Shown here in pieces: positions 1 to 9,835 of a DNA stretch of 64,000 nucleotides. The DNA is from Candidatus Eremiobacterota bacterium (GTDB lineage: Bacteria; Vulcanimicrobiota; Vulcanimicrobiia; Vulcanimicrobiales; Vulcanimicrobiaceae): the NCBI GenBank assembly GCA_019240525.1, contig JAFAYE010000001.1:1833300-1897299 (forward strand). Reading direction: 5' to 3'. Numbering within the stretch: the first letter of the stretch is position 1; each line of letters opens with the position of its first letter. The notes below the pieces were generated by a model. That model saw nothing but the letters and a program-made list of their open reading frames with translations, did not search any database and was not told the DNA's origin. The translations under genes were made by a program, and so were the position numbers.

Positions 1-1654
1 CATAGAGTTCTGCGAGTAGGGCGGTTCGGGCATCGATCAGCTGCCCCGACGTGGCGACGAGGCCGGCCTCGTTCGAGAGGTCGATCCCCAGAAATCGCCG
101 CTCCAGAGCTGCCGGAGTATCGTTGAATCCGTTCTCGAGCAGAGCGACATATCTATGCGAGAATGCCGGCCCGTCGCGTTGAAAGTCGACGAAATAATTT
201 AAGGCGAGGAGCCCCGCATAGAGATAGTTCACGTCGTACAGCGGGTCCGTAAAGAAGAGCCGGTCGCGGGCCCAATACAGAGCCGTCGCCGGATCTTTCG
301 TTGTCGACGGATCGTAGCGCGCAAAAACGGTCGCGGTGAGCGCATCGAAGTCGGTTGCAACCTTGAGCGTGCGGTCGTCAATTCCGCTATAGATCGCGCG
401 CTCCAGTTCGGTCTCTTCGGCCGAGCCGAATACCTGGAACGTCGCGTCGTCTAAGAAGTAGTTGAGGAAATATGCTCGCTGTTCGTCATTTGCGGCGGTT
501 TCGTAAAGATGATTGAGAAAGAGCAGCTCGTTAAAGATCGCAAAGGATTCAAACATAAAGCTTGGGCCGCGGTTGTAGGCGGCAATGGGCTGATGCCGGC
601 TCATGAATTCACGGTGCACGGCGTGGCCTGCCTCGTGAGCGAGTGCGCGCACCGCGTTGATAGTACCGGTATAGCCTCCGTAATACACTCCCGAGTCGAT
701 CCCGGCGAAACCGACGGAGAAGCCGTCGTCATCGCACGATGGCGCGGTGCAGAGTTCCAAGCGCCCGCTGAGCGGATTCAGGAGGTCGGCGTAAGCGCTT
801 TCGTACGCAACTCCCATCGGCCGTTCCGCGGCAAGAATCGCCACGATTGCGGGCCCGATGAGAGTGGGTGCGGGAGTGAACCCGGCCTTCGGCGCGAGAG
901 CCGAAATTTTTCGATAACGCGCGTACGCTGTTGACGCGTGAATCGCCTTCAGCGTGCGTTCCACCGATTCGGGGGATAGCGATCGATCAAAGTACGCTGC
1001 CTCCGCTGCGCCGGCAAAGCCCCGCAGTCGCGCGACGCCGTTGCGCGCCGCGCCGATCGAAACGAGCAATGCCGCGTAGGCATCTTGATGCATCGCGATC
1101 GGGGCGGACGCCTTGCGTAATGCCTTATAACTGCTCGCCGCTAGGTCGAGAACCGGAGTGGCGGTCAGTGCAACGGCCCGCGCATCGGCGCTGCTGAGCC
1201 GATGGGAACCGCGAACGAGTAAGTCTTCGAGCAAATAGCGATACGCTTGCAGCGGCGCAACTCGTGTCCAGCTTGCGATGCGCGACGCTCCCAGCTCCTG
1301 CGCGGCTCGAACGACACGGTCGGTAATCGCATCCTCTAGGGCACCCAGCGTTTCGTCGGCCCGCAGGTCGGCGGTATCGCTGTCATTTTCCTCCGACATC
1401 AAATAAACGTAGACATCGTGCCGCTCGAGGCTTTCGAGCAGATCATCGTAGCGCTGAAGCCAGCGCAGTAAGCCGCGCGGTGACGAGGGGGTTGCTGAGA
1501 CCGCGAAGACCCTCGCTTCGTCGCTGGTCGCCGCTCTGCTCTGAGCCTCCCCGGAAGGGCTCGAGAAATAACGTGTAAGGTCGATGTGGTATTGTTCGGC
1601 GGTCGTTGCGCCGAGCAAGAGAAGGCTCGCGACGGCGAAGGCTGCGTGCTTCAC
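1..1654 (-). CDS. Secreted M3-family (oligoendopeptidase F-like) metallopeptidase, 3' end cut by window
   Basis: The frame is open on the minus strand from a GTG at 1654 to the window edge (551 codons seen, no stop). The N-terminus has a short basic start and a hydrophobic run ending GATTA, a likely signal peptide, so the enzyme should act outside the cytoplasm. Around residue 340 is HEAGH, the zinc-binding motif, and 25 residues after its second His lies a Glu in MFESFA, the spacing expected for the third zinc ligand of M3 peptidases. The family cleaves oligopeptides. No ATG is available near the start, so GTG is chosen. The gene lies 93 bp downstream of the phosphoesterase on the same strand and may share its transcript. 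Confidence 0.85.
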   Translation of the reverse strand, partial: MKHAAFAVASLLLLGATTAEQYHIDLTRYFSSPSGEAQSRAATSDEARVFAVSATPSSPRGLLRWLQRYDDLLESLERHDVYVYLMSEENDSDTADLRADETLGALEDAITDRVVRAAQELGASRIASWTRVAPLQAYRYLLEDLLVRGSHRLSSADARAVALTATPVLDLAASSYKALRKASAPIAMHQDAYAALLVSIGAARNGVARLRGFAGAAEAAYFDRSLSPESVERTLKAIHASTAYARYRKISALAPKAGFTPAPTLIGPAIVAILAAERPMGVAYESAYADLLNPLSGRLELCTAPSCDDDGFSVGFAGIDSGVYYGGYTGTINAVRALAHEAGHAVHREFMSRHQPIAAYNRGPSFMFESFAIFNELLFLNHLYETAANDEQRAYFLNYFLDDATFQVFGSAEETELERAIYSGIDDRTLKVATDFDALTATVFARYDPSTTKDPATALYWARDRLFFTDPLYDVNYLYAGLLALNYFVDFQRDGPAFSHRYVALLENGFNDTPAALERRFLGIDLSNEAGLVATSGQLIDARTALLAELY

Positions 1655-1747
1655 CGAGTTAGAGTAGCGAATGGGCGGCCGGCGCGTCTAGAACGAACTT
1701 TCGATTCTGCGAGGCGCCGACCGCCTTGGGTTCAGGCTAACATGTTG

Positions 1748-3541
1748 TCAGTCTTGGCCGTTGCGTCTGCTCTCGATGCGCCGTGCGTCGGAGCCCTGTT
1801 CGATGATTTTGAGGGGATTGTAGTACGGGGGCTGCGTGGGAATCGTCACGGGACGAATATCGAGCGTCTTGCAATTCCACGGCGATGGGAACTTGTTGAC
1901 GACAATTCCTGGGATTTCGGCTAACTGTGCCGAGTTGGGTATCGAAGTTCCATCGAGCTTGGAGAGATCGAAGGCGCCGGCGAGGTCCGAGATCTCGTCG
2001 TTGGGATAATCGCGCGGCCCGTATGGAGCGACGATGGCCTCGTCGGGAAGCGAGGCCATCGTTGGAACGCCAAACGTCGCTTCAACGAACCTCGCGACGG
2101 AGACCGTATCGCTATAATCGGTCACGACGGCACCGGAGAGCGAATACGGCGACATGACGATGAACGGTATGCGCTGACCGTCGCCGCACGGGTAACCGTC
2201 GTTGCATTGTTCGAAGCTCTTGGGCGGAACGTGGTCGAAGAAACCGCCTCCGTCATCCCACGTAAGCAAAATCGCCGAATCTTTCCAATACTTGCTCTTC
2301 GCGATTGCGTTCACGTAGGTGGCGACGAATGCTTCGGCGATTTGCGCATCGGAGTTTCCCGGTCCCGGATGATCGTCGTCGCCCAAAAAGTCCTTTTGAA
2401 TCGTTGCGTTCTTGTTCGCCGGCGTCCAGCCGAAGTGGTTCTCTTTCGAGCCTTTGATGAAGAAAACGCCGCTATCGGGCAACGTTCCGGTTTGAATCTG
2501 CGTGAGCACCTGTTCCGTGGTGTTCACGTGCGACCAATAGACCTTATTATTTCGTACGTAATCGAAATACTGCGGAGCGTTATGGTGAGCGACGTAGCCC
2601 GGGTTCGCGCTGCTTGGCGAGCGGCTGTCGACGTAGCCTTCTTGCGACCACTGCCAACCGATTGGCGCGCGTCCCGACGCCGCGATGGTCTGAAGGTCTT
2701 TCTTCACGCTTCCGGGACGCGCGAGTGCCTTTTGCGCCGCATCGGCACCGCCGAGCGTCATTGCCAGCGTGGCGTAGCTTTGCTTGATCTGAACCGTGGT
2801 ATCGCTTCCCGAATAAGGCCCCGTAAACGGATCGAGATCGCCATTAATCGGAACGCCGGGCCCTTCGCTCGGGTTGGACGCCTCACTGGGAAAGCGCTTC
2901 TCCTGCGAAATGCCGGCCTGTCCCGCGAACATCGCTACGTTCCCCGGCGACGACGGGCCGGTCTCAGACTGAAAGTAATGGTCGAGCAGAGCAAAATTCT
3001 TCGCATACATCCAAAGGTACGGAATCGTATCGCAGTCGTAGATCGCCATGGTCGTCAATCCATACTGGCGCGCGACTTTTTTCGACGCTCCGTAGTTCTT
3101 GATGTTGTCGAGTTCCTCGCCGGCGAGGAAGTTATTCATCTTGCCGCCGTTAAATTTATCCTCGAGGACGTAGCGGTCTTGGTCGGGTCCAAGAACGGTG
3201 GGGTTGGTAATCTTGAAGACCGTTTGCATTCGCTTGGCGACGTAATCGTACTGAGAGTAGCCGTGAGACTTCGCGAGCTGGGTCTTGAGATTTTCCGACC
3301 CCGGATAGGTGCCAAAATAATTATCGAATGAGTGGTTCTCTTGAAAGATCACGAAGACGTGCTTAATCTTCGCGTGCAGCTCCTTTACGAGCAGGGCGTG
3401 AGTTTGGTACGACATTCGCGATTGTTCGGTGGTGCCGTATCGGGAGGCCGGCACCAGGGACGACGCGCCGTTGCATGCCGACAGACTCGGTGCGGCGAGC
3501 GCGGCGATCGCAAGTGACGAAGAGAGACGCCGAAGTATCAT
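1748..3541 (-). CDS. Lipoprotein phosphoesterase (PF04185 phospholipase C / acid phosphatase family)
   Basis: The protein has a lipoprotein signal ending LSAC (Cys about residue 23 from this start). It then carries the family signature VFVIFQENHSFDNYFGTYPG and, near the C-terminus, LTWDDGGGFFDHV, both part of the metal-binding active site of the alkaline-phosphatase-like PF04185 fold. Members hydrolyse phosphate esters such as phosphatidylcholine; the substrate here is unknown. An ATG at 3553 is also in frame, but the ATG at 3541 has GGAG six bases upstream and gives a cleaner lipoprotein signal. It is followed on the same strand by the M3 peptidase and preceded by the phosphate-type permease, which fits organic phosphate scavenging at the envelope. 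Confidence 0.88.
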   Translation of the reverse strand: MILRRLSSSLAIAALAAPSLSACNGASSLVPASRYGTTEQSRMSYQTHALLVKELHAKIKHVFVIFQENHSFDNYFGTYPGSENLKTQLAKSHGYSQYDYVAKRMQTVFKITNPTVLGPDQDRYVLEDKFNGGKMNNFLAGEELDNIKNYGASKKVARQYGLTTMAIYDCDTIPYLWMYAKNFALLDHYFQSETGPSSPGNVAMFAGQAGISQEKRFPSEASNPSEGPGVPINGDLDPFTGPYSGSDTTVQIKQSYATLAMTLGGADAAQKALARPGSVKKDLQTIAASGRAPIGWQWSQEGYVDSRSPSSANPGYVAHHNAPQYFDYVRNNKVYWSHVNTTEQVLTQIQTGTLPDSGVFFIKGSKENHFGWTPANKNATIQKDFLGDDDHPGPGNSDAQIAEAFVATYVNAIAKSKYWKDSAILLTWDDGGGFFDHVPPKSFEQCNDGYPCGDGQRIPFIVMSPYSLSGAVVTDYSDTVSVARFVEATFGVPTMASLPDEAIVAPYGPRDYPNDEISDLAGAFDLSKLDGTSIPNSAQLAEIPGIVVNKFPSPWNCKTLDIRPVTIPTQPPYYNPLKIIEQGSDARRIESRRNGQD

Positions 3542-3699
3542 CGTGTGCTCCATGCGGTCTTGCAGTGAGTGGAAGTAGCCTGCTGCAGTCGTTCGACGTC
3601 ACGGCAAGCGCGGCTCGTTAACGAATTCGTAAAATTGTAAAGCGCAGGTGTAGCTGCGTGGCAGGTTCTCCGCAGAACGAGGTGTGGCGCGCGCCCTAA

Positions 3700-5100
3700 C
3701 TATGCGTGCAAGAGGTTGTCGCGCGAAATTTCCTCGAGGCTCTCACCTTTCGGCTCGGGCAGAAATATCCAGGTAACGATGAGACCGAGGACCGCTACGA
3801 CAGAGACCGTTCCCATTGCGCCCGGGAGCCCGAACTTTGCCATCAGCAGCGGGAAGGCAAAAGTGCCGATGAAGGCCCCGACCTTGCCGGCCGTCGCCGC
3901 GATGCCGTGACTGGTGGTTCGAACGCGAGCCGGAAAAATTTCGGCAGGATAGACGAAGGTCGTCGTATTCGGGCCGAACTCGGCAAAGAAATAGCTGAGG
4001 CCATAGAGTAGAACGAACGGGACGACGGCTTGGGCGCCTCCCGGAAGCAGCGCGATGGCCGCAAACGCGATCGCCATGAAGAGAAAACCAACGCCCTGGA
4101 TGACCTTTCGACCAATGCGATCGATCGAGATCGCGGCTAGAAGATACCCGGGAAAGGCCGCAATGACGAAGATCGCCAGCGTGATCAGCGTGTTTTCAAT
4201 CAAACTCGCGTGAGGATTGATCGCCTTCACGACCAGCGGGCTCGACAATGTGTTGCCGTAATAGGCGATATCGAGCAAGAACCACGCGAGGCTCGCGCCG
4301 ATCAGCCAGCGTAGCAACGTGCGATCTTGCGCGTACAGAGCCAGCTCTTGCCAGAGGTGCTTTTTATGGTCGCGCCGAGGACCTTCACCCGACGAGAGAC
4401 CTTGCTTGGTTCCCAGCGCGTGCGCGGTCGCCGTGTTCGCCTCGTTCATCGCGCCGGCGAGTGCGGCGAACCGCGGTGTTTCATGCATGCGGCGGCGCAT
4501 ATAATAGACTGAAAGCGCGGGGATAGCGCCAACACCAAGCATCACGCGCCAGGCAATCTCATTCGGGACGCCGGCGGCAAGCAGCGCGATTGCAACCAGT
4601 GGGCCGACGATGAGGCCGACGCCTTGCATCGAAAAGACGAGCGAAATCAGCATTCCGCGAACGCGCTTTCCCGCGTACTCGCTCATAATTGTCGCACTGA
4701 CCGGGTAGTCACCGCCGATTCCCAATCCCATGATGAACCGGAAAATGACCAGCCACCAAAAGGACGGCGCGAACGCCGATGCGATGGCGCCGGCTGCCAG
4801 TACCAAGACCTCGAAACCGTAGATCCGTTTTCTGCCGAGCAGATCGGCGATGCGGCCGAAGGCAACCGCACCGAGCGCGGCGGCAAGCAGCGACGACGAT
4901 CCGAGTATAGAGACCTGGAACGTGGACAAATGCCAAATGGGCTTGAGTATGGTAAGCGCGACGCCGATAATAAACAGGTCGTAAGCATCGGTGAAAAAGC
5001 CCATGCCGGAGACGAGCATGATGGTCCAATGAAAACGAGTGATGCCGGATTCGTCGAGTTCGGCAAACATTGCGCGTCCGGCCGTAGTTTCGGCGCCCAT
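3700..5100 (-). CDS. MFS transporter, phosphate:H+ symporter-like (sugar/metabolite porter superfamily)
   Basis: This 466-residue integral membrane protein has about twelve hydrophobic segments. TM1 contains GFFTDAYDLFIIGVAL, typical of the PHS/metabolite:H+ symporter branch of the MFS. The loop 2-3 motif GRIADLLGRKR and its second-half counterpart DRIGRKV are both present. The start ATG has AAGGAGA five bases upstream. The neighbouring secreted phosphoesterase suggests uptake of liberated inorganic phosphate, but substrate cannot be fixed from sequence; related porters carry aromatic acids or other organic anions. Confidence 0.85.
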   Translation of the reverse strand: MGAETTAGRAMFAELDESGITRFHWTIMLVSGMGFFTDAYDLFIIGVALTILKPIWHLSTFQVSILGSSSLLAAALGAVAFGRIADLLGRKRIYGFEVLVLAAGAIASAFAPSFWWLVIFRFIMGLGIGGDYPVSATIMSEYAGKRVRGMLISLVFSMQGVGLIVGPLVAIALLAAGVPNEIAWRVMLGVGAIPALSVYYMRRRMHETPRFAALAGAMNEANTATAHALGTKQGLSSGEGPRRDHKKHLWQELALYAQDRTLLRWLIGASLAWFLLDIAYYGNTLSSPLVVKAINPHASLIENTLITLAIFVIAAFPGYLLAAISIDRIGRKVIQGVGFLFMAIAFAAIALLPGGAQAVVPFVLLYGLSYFFAEFGPNTTTFVYPAEIFPARVRTTSHGIAATAGKVGAFIGTFAFPLLMAKFGLPGAMGTVSVVAVLGLIVTWIFLPEPKGESLEEISRDNLLHA

Positions 5101-5129
5101 ACACTCTCCTTGTCGGTGGTTACGACTTT

Positions 5130-5152
5130 CTCCGCCGGTGTTTAAGGCGGAG
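5130..5152 (-). terminator. Hairpin between TonB receptor and MFS gene
   Basis: CTCCGCC at 5130-5136 pairs perfectly with GGCGGAG at 5146-5152 around a nine-base loop. It sits 20 bases after the receptor stop in the direction of transcription. No U-tract follows, so it may be a weak or attenuating terminator rather than an absolute one. Confidence 0.4.
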
Positions 5153-5172
5153 TGAAGACCAGATTAAGGCTC

Positions 5173-8004
5173 TTAATGCTTGGTGAGGACGAGCGTCCAG
5201 GTGGCCGGACCGAGCACGTTCCCTAATGTGGCGGCCGTGCCGCCATTCGCCAGCGGGATCGAAACGCCACCGCCATAGACTGGAATAACGCCGGGCCATG
5301 CATTGAAGATGTTATTACCGGAAATTTGCAGCGACAGTCTGGTTGTAAACGGATAACGCAGCGTAAAGTACCCATAGCCGAACGGTGGCTCATTGAGGGA
5401 GTTATTGTTGCCGTAGTAGGTCGTGCCGAAGAGAACGAACGCCCCCTGTTTGAACGTGTAGGAGAGCGCCGCGTTCCCTTGAGCGTACGGAATGCGTGTA
5501 TTCAGCGATCCGATCGTGCTGCCGAATCCAAAGTAAGGAGCGAACGACACGCCCCCAACGCCCTCGCCGTTGAGATTTTGATTAGCAATAATGTTGAGAT
5601 TCTGGTTATACTGACAGCGCGGGCCTGGATTGCTGCAATAAAAGTATGGCGGAAGGTTATAAACGTAGCCACGGAGCAGCGCGCCGCTGAACGTGAAGCC
5701 CCAGCCAACGGGGGGAAGGCGTTGGAGTTGAGCTTCAATTCCCTCGAAACGAAAGTTGCTGATATTCGTATTGAGCATGTAGTACACCGGCGTGCCCGGC
5801 GGGGCCATCTTGCCGCCCTGATTGATGCACGGATACGATACTTGCCCGCAGGTGAGTCCGCTGAACAGCGTCTCTCCAAAATAATGGTTAAACAGATTGT
5901 TTTGATAGATGTCGCCGGAAAGCACCGTCCAGCTATCTTTAAAGCGGTAATCCGTGCCGAGGTCAAACCCAAATGCCGTTTCCGGTAAGAGCTGCCCGCT
6001 GTTCTTCGTAAGCGTCGCAATGCGCGTCTGCCGATCCCAGCTCGCCGTCGGAGCGGTCACTTGACTCAGCAGATCTAAGTAGGGCGGCGCGATCGCGCTC
6101 CCAGCGGCAAGGCGAACGGCGAGATTCGAATGCGGTTGCCACACCAAGCCGGCGCGCGGGTCGTTATGCGCAGTGGTAGTCGTCGCGAAGTTTACGTTGC
6201 TGCCATCAATTGCGCAGTTCGAAAACCCGTACGAGTACGGGCAACTGGTGGCATACGTGCTTCGATAGATGTTTGCGTAGTCCGCAAGCATTGCCGTCAG
6301 GGTGGGTGCAAGCTGGAGATTTGCGTGCAACTGCAATGTGGTGAAGAGTTGCGACGACCCGCGCGGAATCGAAACGCTGGTAAAGGTCGAGTTTTCGTAC
6401 GCCGTCGCCTGCGTCGTACTTTGATCCGCGCTGAAACTGATCGTGTTGTCGCCGAACGGATGATCGTACTGGACGGACCAACCTCCGAGCTTGTCAAGTT
6501 CGCTTTCGTTGAAATAATCTTGGAAAAAAATCGGTGCGGCGAGGCCATTGAAGGGCTTCGAAACTCCACTCGAGGATCCGTAGAGCGTGAGCTGATACGG
6601 ATCGAAGATTCCAGGTCCGGAACCTTGCTGCGTTTCGCGGTAAAGAGTCGCATGATAGTAGCGCGCGAGCAACGTGTCGCTGCCGATCGCCGAGCTTATC
6701 TCCGCCTGGAATATCGGTTCGTTATTGACCTCGTTATTCGGTGCTCCGGCAAAGAGGTAGGCGACCTGCTGGGAACCCCGAGAAAGCGCTCCGGTATATC
6801 CGCTTCCTGGAAGAAATTGTGCGTTGGTCAGATTGCCGACGTTATCGTTCTGATCGGTGAAGGTCTGTCCGTCGAGATAGCTCACCGTCGCCACGGTTGA
6901 TGGCGAAAAGCGATAGCGCAGCTTCAAGAGTTCGGAGACGTTGTTATAGTCGCCCTCGAGCGTGTAGCAGCATGCCAGGAGCGAATATCCCGTCTGGATG
7001 TTACTTTCCGTAGTACCCACGTTCGAATAGGTGCCCGATCCGGAGAGTTGCTTGCCCGACTGACTGCCGAGATACCCGTTGCTAGGATCGATGAGTACGC
7101 GTTTTCCGTTCAGCGCGGATGGATCGTCGATCACCGAAACGTCGAAAACATATCCAAGGCGGCTATCCGTAGCGCTCAGGCCAAGGTTTGCAAAGGTTCC
7201 GCCGGTCGTGGTAAAGCCGACCTGATAATCGGCATTGGGTTGCGCGGTTGGATCTTTAGTGCGGAAGTTGACCGTGCCGTTAATCGCATTGTTGACCTCA
7301 ACGGCGCTCGCGCCTGGACCCTTCACGACCTCCACGCTGCCGAACATGAAGCTGCTGAGATAGCTCGTGATGTAATCGCCGTAGCTCGCGACCGCGAGCG
7401 GGTGCCCGTCGATGAGTGTCGCCGTTTCGTATGATGCCGCTCCTCGAATATTCGGAACGGTGACCGCTCCTGGGGCGGCGCCGTTGGCGGACCCGCCCGG
7501 CAGCGAGATCTGCACGCCCGGAACCTGGTTCAAAATCTGTGTGACCTGCGTCTGGGCTTGATTCTCAAAGTTCTGTTGCGTTACGATGTTCACGGCAGCG
7601 GGCGTCGTGTTGAAGTGCGCCCCTGCGCCGTTGCTTCTAACGTAAGCAATTGTTTGCAGCGTTGCCGTAAGCAGCGTGAGCGTAAGCGTGGTCACACGTC
7701 CCGCCGAAACCACGACGCCGCTCTCCGAAGCGGTCTGGAATCCACCTTTCGAAACGCGCAGCGTGTAGCTTCCCACGACGGCATCGGCAATAACGAAGGC
7801 GCCATGAGAGTCGGTCGTGGAGGTGTAATCGTGCGGGCCGGCGAGCGAAATCGAGGCTCCGGCAATAGGGTTTCGGCCGCTGTCCTCGATCGTACCCGCG
7901 AGGGTACCTGTCGCGGCGGTCTGCGCTTCAATCGGCAGCGTGGGAATGAGCGCGATGACGATAATGAAGGCTACCGTGGTTGAGAACTTGGCCGCGCCCT
8001 TCAC
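5173..8004 (-). CDS. TonB-dependent receptor with N-terminal carboxypeptidase-regulatory-like domain
   Basis: The 943-residue protein starts with a GTG and a signal peptide ending about IEA. Residues about 30-115 form a CarboxypepD_reg-like beta-sandwich (GTLAGTIEDSGRNPIAGASI). A plug domain follows at about 130-250 (ILNQVPGVQI, then IRGAASYETATLIDGHPL and VEVVKGPGA). The rest is an aromatic-rich outer-membrane barrel. Such receptors import large or scarce ligands using TonB energy. The C-terminus is TKH and lacks the usual terminal aromatic residue. Substrate is unknown; the downstream permease and phosphoesterase make a phosphorus compound one possibility. Confidence 0.92.
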   Translation of the reverse strand: MKGAAKFSTTVAFIIVIALIPTLPIEAQTAATGTLAGTIEDSGRNPIAGASISLAGPHDYTSTTDSHGAFVIADAVVGSYTLRVSKGGFQTASESGVVVSAGRVTTLTLTLLTATLQTIAYVRSNGAGAHFNTTPAAVNIVTQQNFENQAQTQVTQILNQVPGVQISLPGGSANGAAPGAVTVPNIRGAASYETATLIDGHPLAVASYGDYITSYLSSFMFGSVEVVKGPGASAVEVNNAINGTVNFRTKDPTAQPNADYQVGFTTTGGTFANLGLSATDSRLGYVFDVSVIDDPSALNGKRVLIDPSNGYLGSQSGKQLSGSGTYSNVGTTESNIQTGYSLLACCYTLEGDYNNVSELLKLRYRFSPSTVATVSYLDGQTFTDQNDNVGNLTNAQFLPGSGYTGALSRGSQQVAYLFAGAPNNEVNNEPIFQAEISSAIGSDTLLARYYHATLYRETQQGSGPGIFDPYQLTLYGSSSGVSKPFNGLAAPIFFQDYFNESELDKLGGWSVQYDHPFGDNTISFSADQSTTQATAYENSTFTSVSIPRGSSQLFTTLQLHANLQLAPTLTAMLADYANIYRSTYATSCPYSYGFSNCAIDGSNVNFATTTTAHNDPRAGLVWQPHSNLAVRLAAGSAIAPPYLDLLSQVTAPTASWDRQTRIATLTKNSGQLLPETAFGFDLGTDYRFKDSWTVLSGDIYQNNLFNHYFGETLFSGLTCGQVSYPCINQGGKMAPPGTPVYYMLNTNISNFRFEGIEAQLQRLPPVGWGFTFSGALLRGYVYNLPPYFYCSNPGPRCQYNQNLNIIANQNLNGEGVGGVSFAPYFGFGSTIGSLNTRIPYAQGNAALSYTFKQGAFVLFGTTYYGNNNSLNEPPFGYGYFTLRYPFTTRLSLQISGNNIFNAWPGVIPVYGGGVSIPLANGGTAATLGNVLGPATWTLVLTKH

Positions 8005-8111
8005 GCTATCAGGCTACGGTCTCGAGCGTTAAGGCGTCTTTAACTGGCTTGTTGACGTATCCGCTATCTCCGAAGCCGAACCTTTCGGATGGCGAATGGG
8101 TCTTGTCTGCC

Positions 8112-8807
8112 ATGAAGATTGGAATCATTGGCGCCGGAAACATCGGCGCAACCCTCACCCGGCGCCTGCGCCAACTCGGTCACGAAGTTACCGTTGCGAA
8201 CTCTCGCGGACCGCAATCGCTCGCCGATTTAGCGCGCGAAACCGGAGCGCGCGCGGCCGCTGCCGAGGAAGCCGCCCGCGGCAACGACGTCGTCATCGTT
8301 ACAATTCCGGAGAAAAACATTCCCGACTTGCCGCGCGATCTATTTACCGGCGTTCCCGAGAACGTCGTCATCGTCGATACCGGCAACTACTATCCGCGCC
8401 AACGCGACGGACGCATCGAAGGCCTCGAATCGGGTAAGACCGAGAGTCGCTGGGTCTCGGAGCAGATCGGCCGTCCGGTGATTAAGACGTTCAACAATAT
8501 CTATGCCGCGCACCTGATGAATGGTGGCAAACCTAAGGGTGCAAAGGACCGCATTGCATTGCCGGTCGCCGGCGACGACCCAACGGCGAAGGAGCTCGTC
8601 ATGCGCCTCGTCGACGAGCTCGGCTTCGATCCCGTTGACGCCGGCACCATCGATGATTCATGGCGTCAGCAGCCGGGGTCGCCGGTGTATACCGGTGATT
8701 ACGATGCGAGCGGCGTCCGCGATGCGCTGGGGCGAGCCCATCGCGAACGCGATTCGGCGTGGAGCGGTACTTCGCAAAGCCCGGGCGACTTTCAAAATCC
8801 GCGCTAA
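8112..8807 (+). CDS. NADPH-dependent F420 reductase-like oxidoreductase
   Basis: The 231-residue protein begins MKIGIIGAGNIGATLTRRL, a Rossmann dinucleotide-binding motif, and continues in the style of the F420-dependent NADP oxidoreductase family (NSRGPQSL for NADP phosphate recognition; VIKTFNNIYAAHL in the middle). Family members move hydride between F420 or a substrate and NADP(H) in the cytoplasm. The frame is open upstream to 7980, but the ATG at 8112 matches the family N-terminus exactly. No F420 biosynthesis gene is in view, so cofactor and substrate are uncertain. Confidence 0.85.
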   Translation: MKIGIIGAGNIGATLTRRLRQLGHEVTVANSRGPQSLADLARETGARAAAAEEAARGNDVVIVTIPEKNIPDLPRDLFTGVPENVVIVDTGNYYPRQRDGRIEGLESGKTESRWVSEQIGRPVIKTFNNIYAAHLMNGGKPKGAKDRIALPVAGDDPTAKELVMRLVDELGFDPVDAGTIDDSWRQQPGSPVYTGDYDASGVRDALGRAHRERDSAWSGTSQSPGDFQNPR

Positions 8808-8829
8808 GAGCTACGGTGAGCGCTGATCG

Positions 8830-9819
8830 ATGCTCGGATTAATCTCGTTCGTACTGGCTGTTGCCGCGCCCGCAACGGCCTCGACCGTGATCCCCTTTGC
8901 GTTGATCGACAATCGCATCGTCGTGCAGGCCCGCATTAATTCGGCCGGGCCCTTTGCAATGATTCTCGATACCGGTTCAGATGAAGTCGTCGTTACACCG
9001 GCCGCCGCTGGTCGCCTTAAGCTTCGAACGCAAGGCGTTGGCAACGTTGGAGGTGCCGGGAGTGGCCGCGTTGCGCTCGCGCGCTCGCGGATTGCAACCA
9101 TCAGCATCGGATCGACGACGGTTCGATCCCTACCGGTCGACGTCATCGATCTCGGCCCGGTGAAGCGCGCAATCGGCTTTCCCCGGCTCGACGGCGTTAT
9201 TGGATACAGCATGCTGCGAAATCTTCGCGTCTTCGTGAACGCCGATCGGCGCGAGCTTACGCTTTCGCGCGAGCCGCTGCAGGCGCCACCAAGGGCGCGC
9301 AGCACGACGTTCACGATCGCCGGGGCGTCGATTCACGTGCGAGCCGCAGTCGATGGCGTCCGCGACAGCTTTGTCGTCGACACCGGGGATCGATCCTCGT
9401 TGACGCTATTCCGCGGCTTTGCCCAGGCACACCACTTCTACGACCGTGCAAGCGTACGCGACGTCGTGACCGGCATCGGAATCGGCGGCCCGATCTACAG
9501 CGACTTGCTCCGGACCACCGTCACACTCTTTGGCAACACGATACCCTCGGTACTGACCCGTGCGGCGCGCGATCGGGGCGGTGCATTCGCGAGCGTCACC
9601 GAAGCCGGCAGCATCGGTTACGGTTTGCTCAAGCGGTTTAACGTCATCTTCGACTTTCCGCGCAGAACGATCATCTCATGGCGGAGCAATTCTTTTGCGA
9701 GCAGCGACCATTATGTGTCGCTGCAGCTGTCGCATAATGGCATTTTCCGCCGCAGCATCCCATCGCCCGATCCGACGCTCGTCACGAAGACTTCCGCGCC
9801 TCCTCGGCACGCGACCTAA
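8830..9819 (+). CDS. Exported retropepsin-like aspartyl protease with two DTG motifs
   Basis: After a short signal peptide (ending about APATAS) the 329-residue protein shows two aspartyl-protease half-sites: MILDTGSDEVV in the first lobe and FVVDTGDRSSLTLF in the second. This is the arrangement of the gag-polyprotein putative aspartyl protease family, where each lobe supplies one catalytic Asp. It starts 23 bases after the oxidoreductase stop, so co-transcription is likely. Targets are unknown. Two further proteins with paired DTG-type motifs occur in this window (24427-25485 and 46567-48429). Confidence 0.8.
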   Translation: MLGLISFVLAVAAPATASTVIPFALIDNRIVVQARINSAGPFAMILDTGSDEVVVTPAAAGRLKLRTQGVGNVGGAGSGRVALARSRIATISIGSTTVRSLPVDVIDLGPVKRAIGFPRLDGVIGYSMLRNLRVFVNADRRELTLSREPLQAPPRARSTTFTIAGASIHVRAAVDGVRDSFVVDTGDRSSLTLFRGFAQAHHFYDRASVRDVVTGIGIGGPIYSDLLRTTVTLFGNTIPSVLTRAARDRGGAFASVTEAGSIGYGLLKRFNVIFDFPRRTIISWRSNSFASSDHYVSLQLSHNGIFRRSIPSPDPTLVTKTSAPPRHAT

Positions 9820-9835
9820 AGGAAAGGAGAGCTCC

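Noticed and set aside
2207-3331. 374-codon plus-strand open frame opposite the phosphoesterase gene
   Set aside because: It is antisense to a gene with clear family motifs; long antisense frames are common at this GC content, and its sequence has no motif or signal.
8830-9819. Retroelement origin for the retropepsin-like protein
   Set aside because: No reverse transcriptase or integrase nearby; it has a signal peptide and two fused lobes, as in chromosomal bacterial families.
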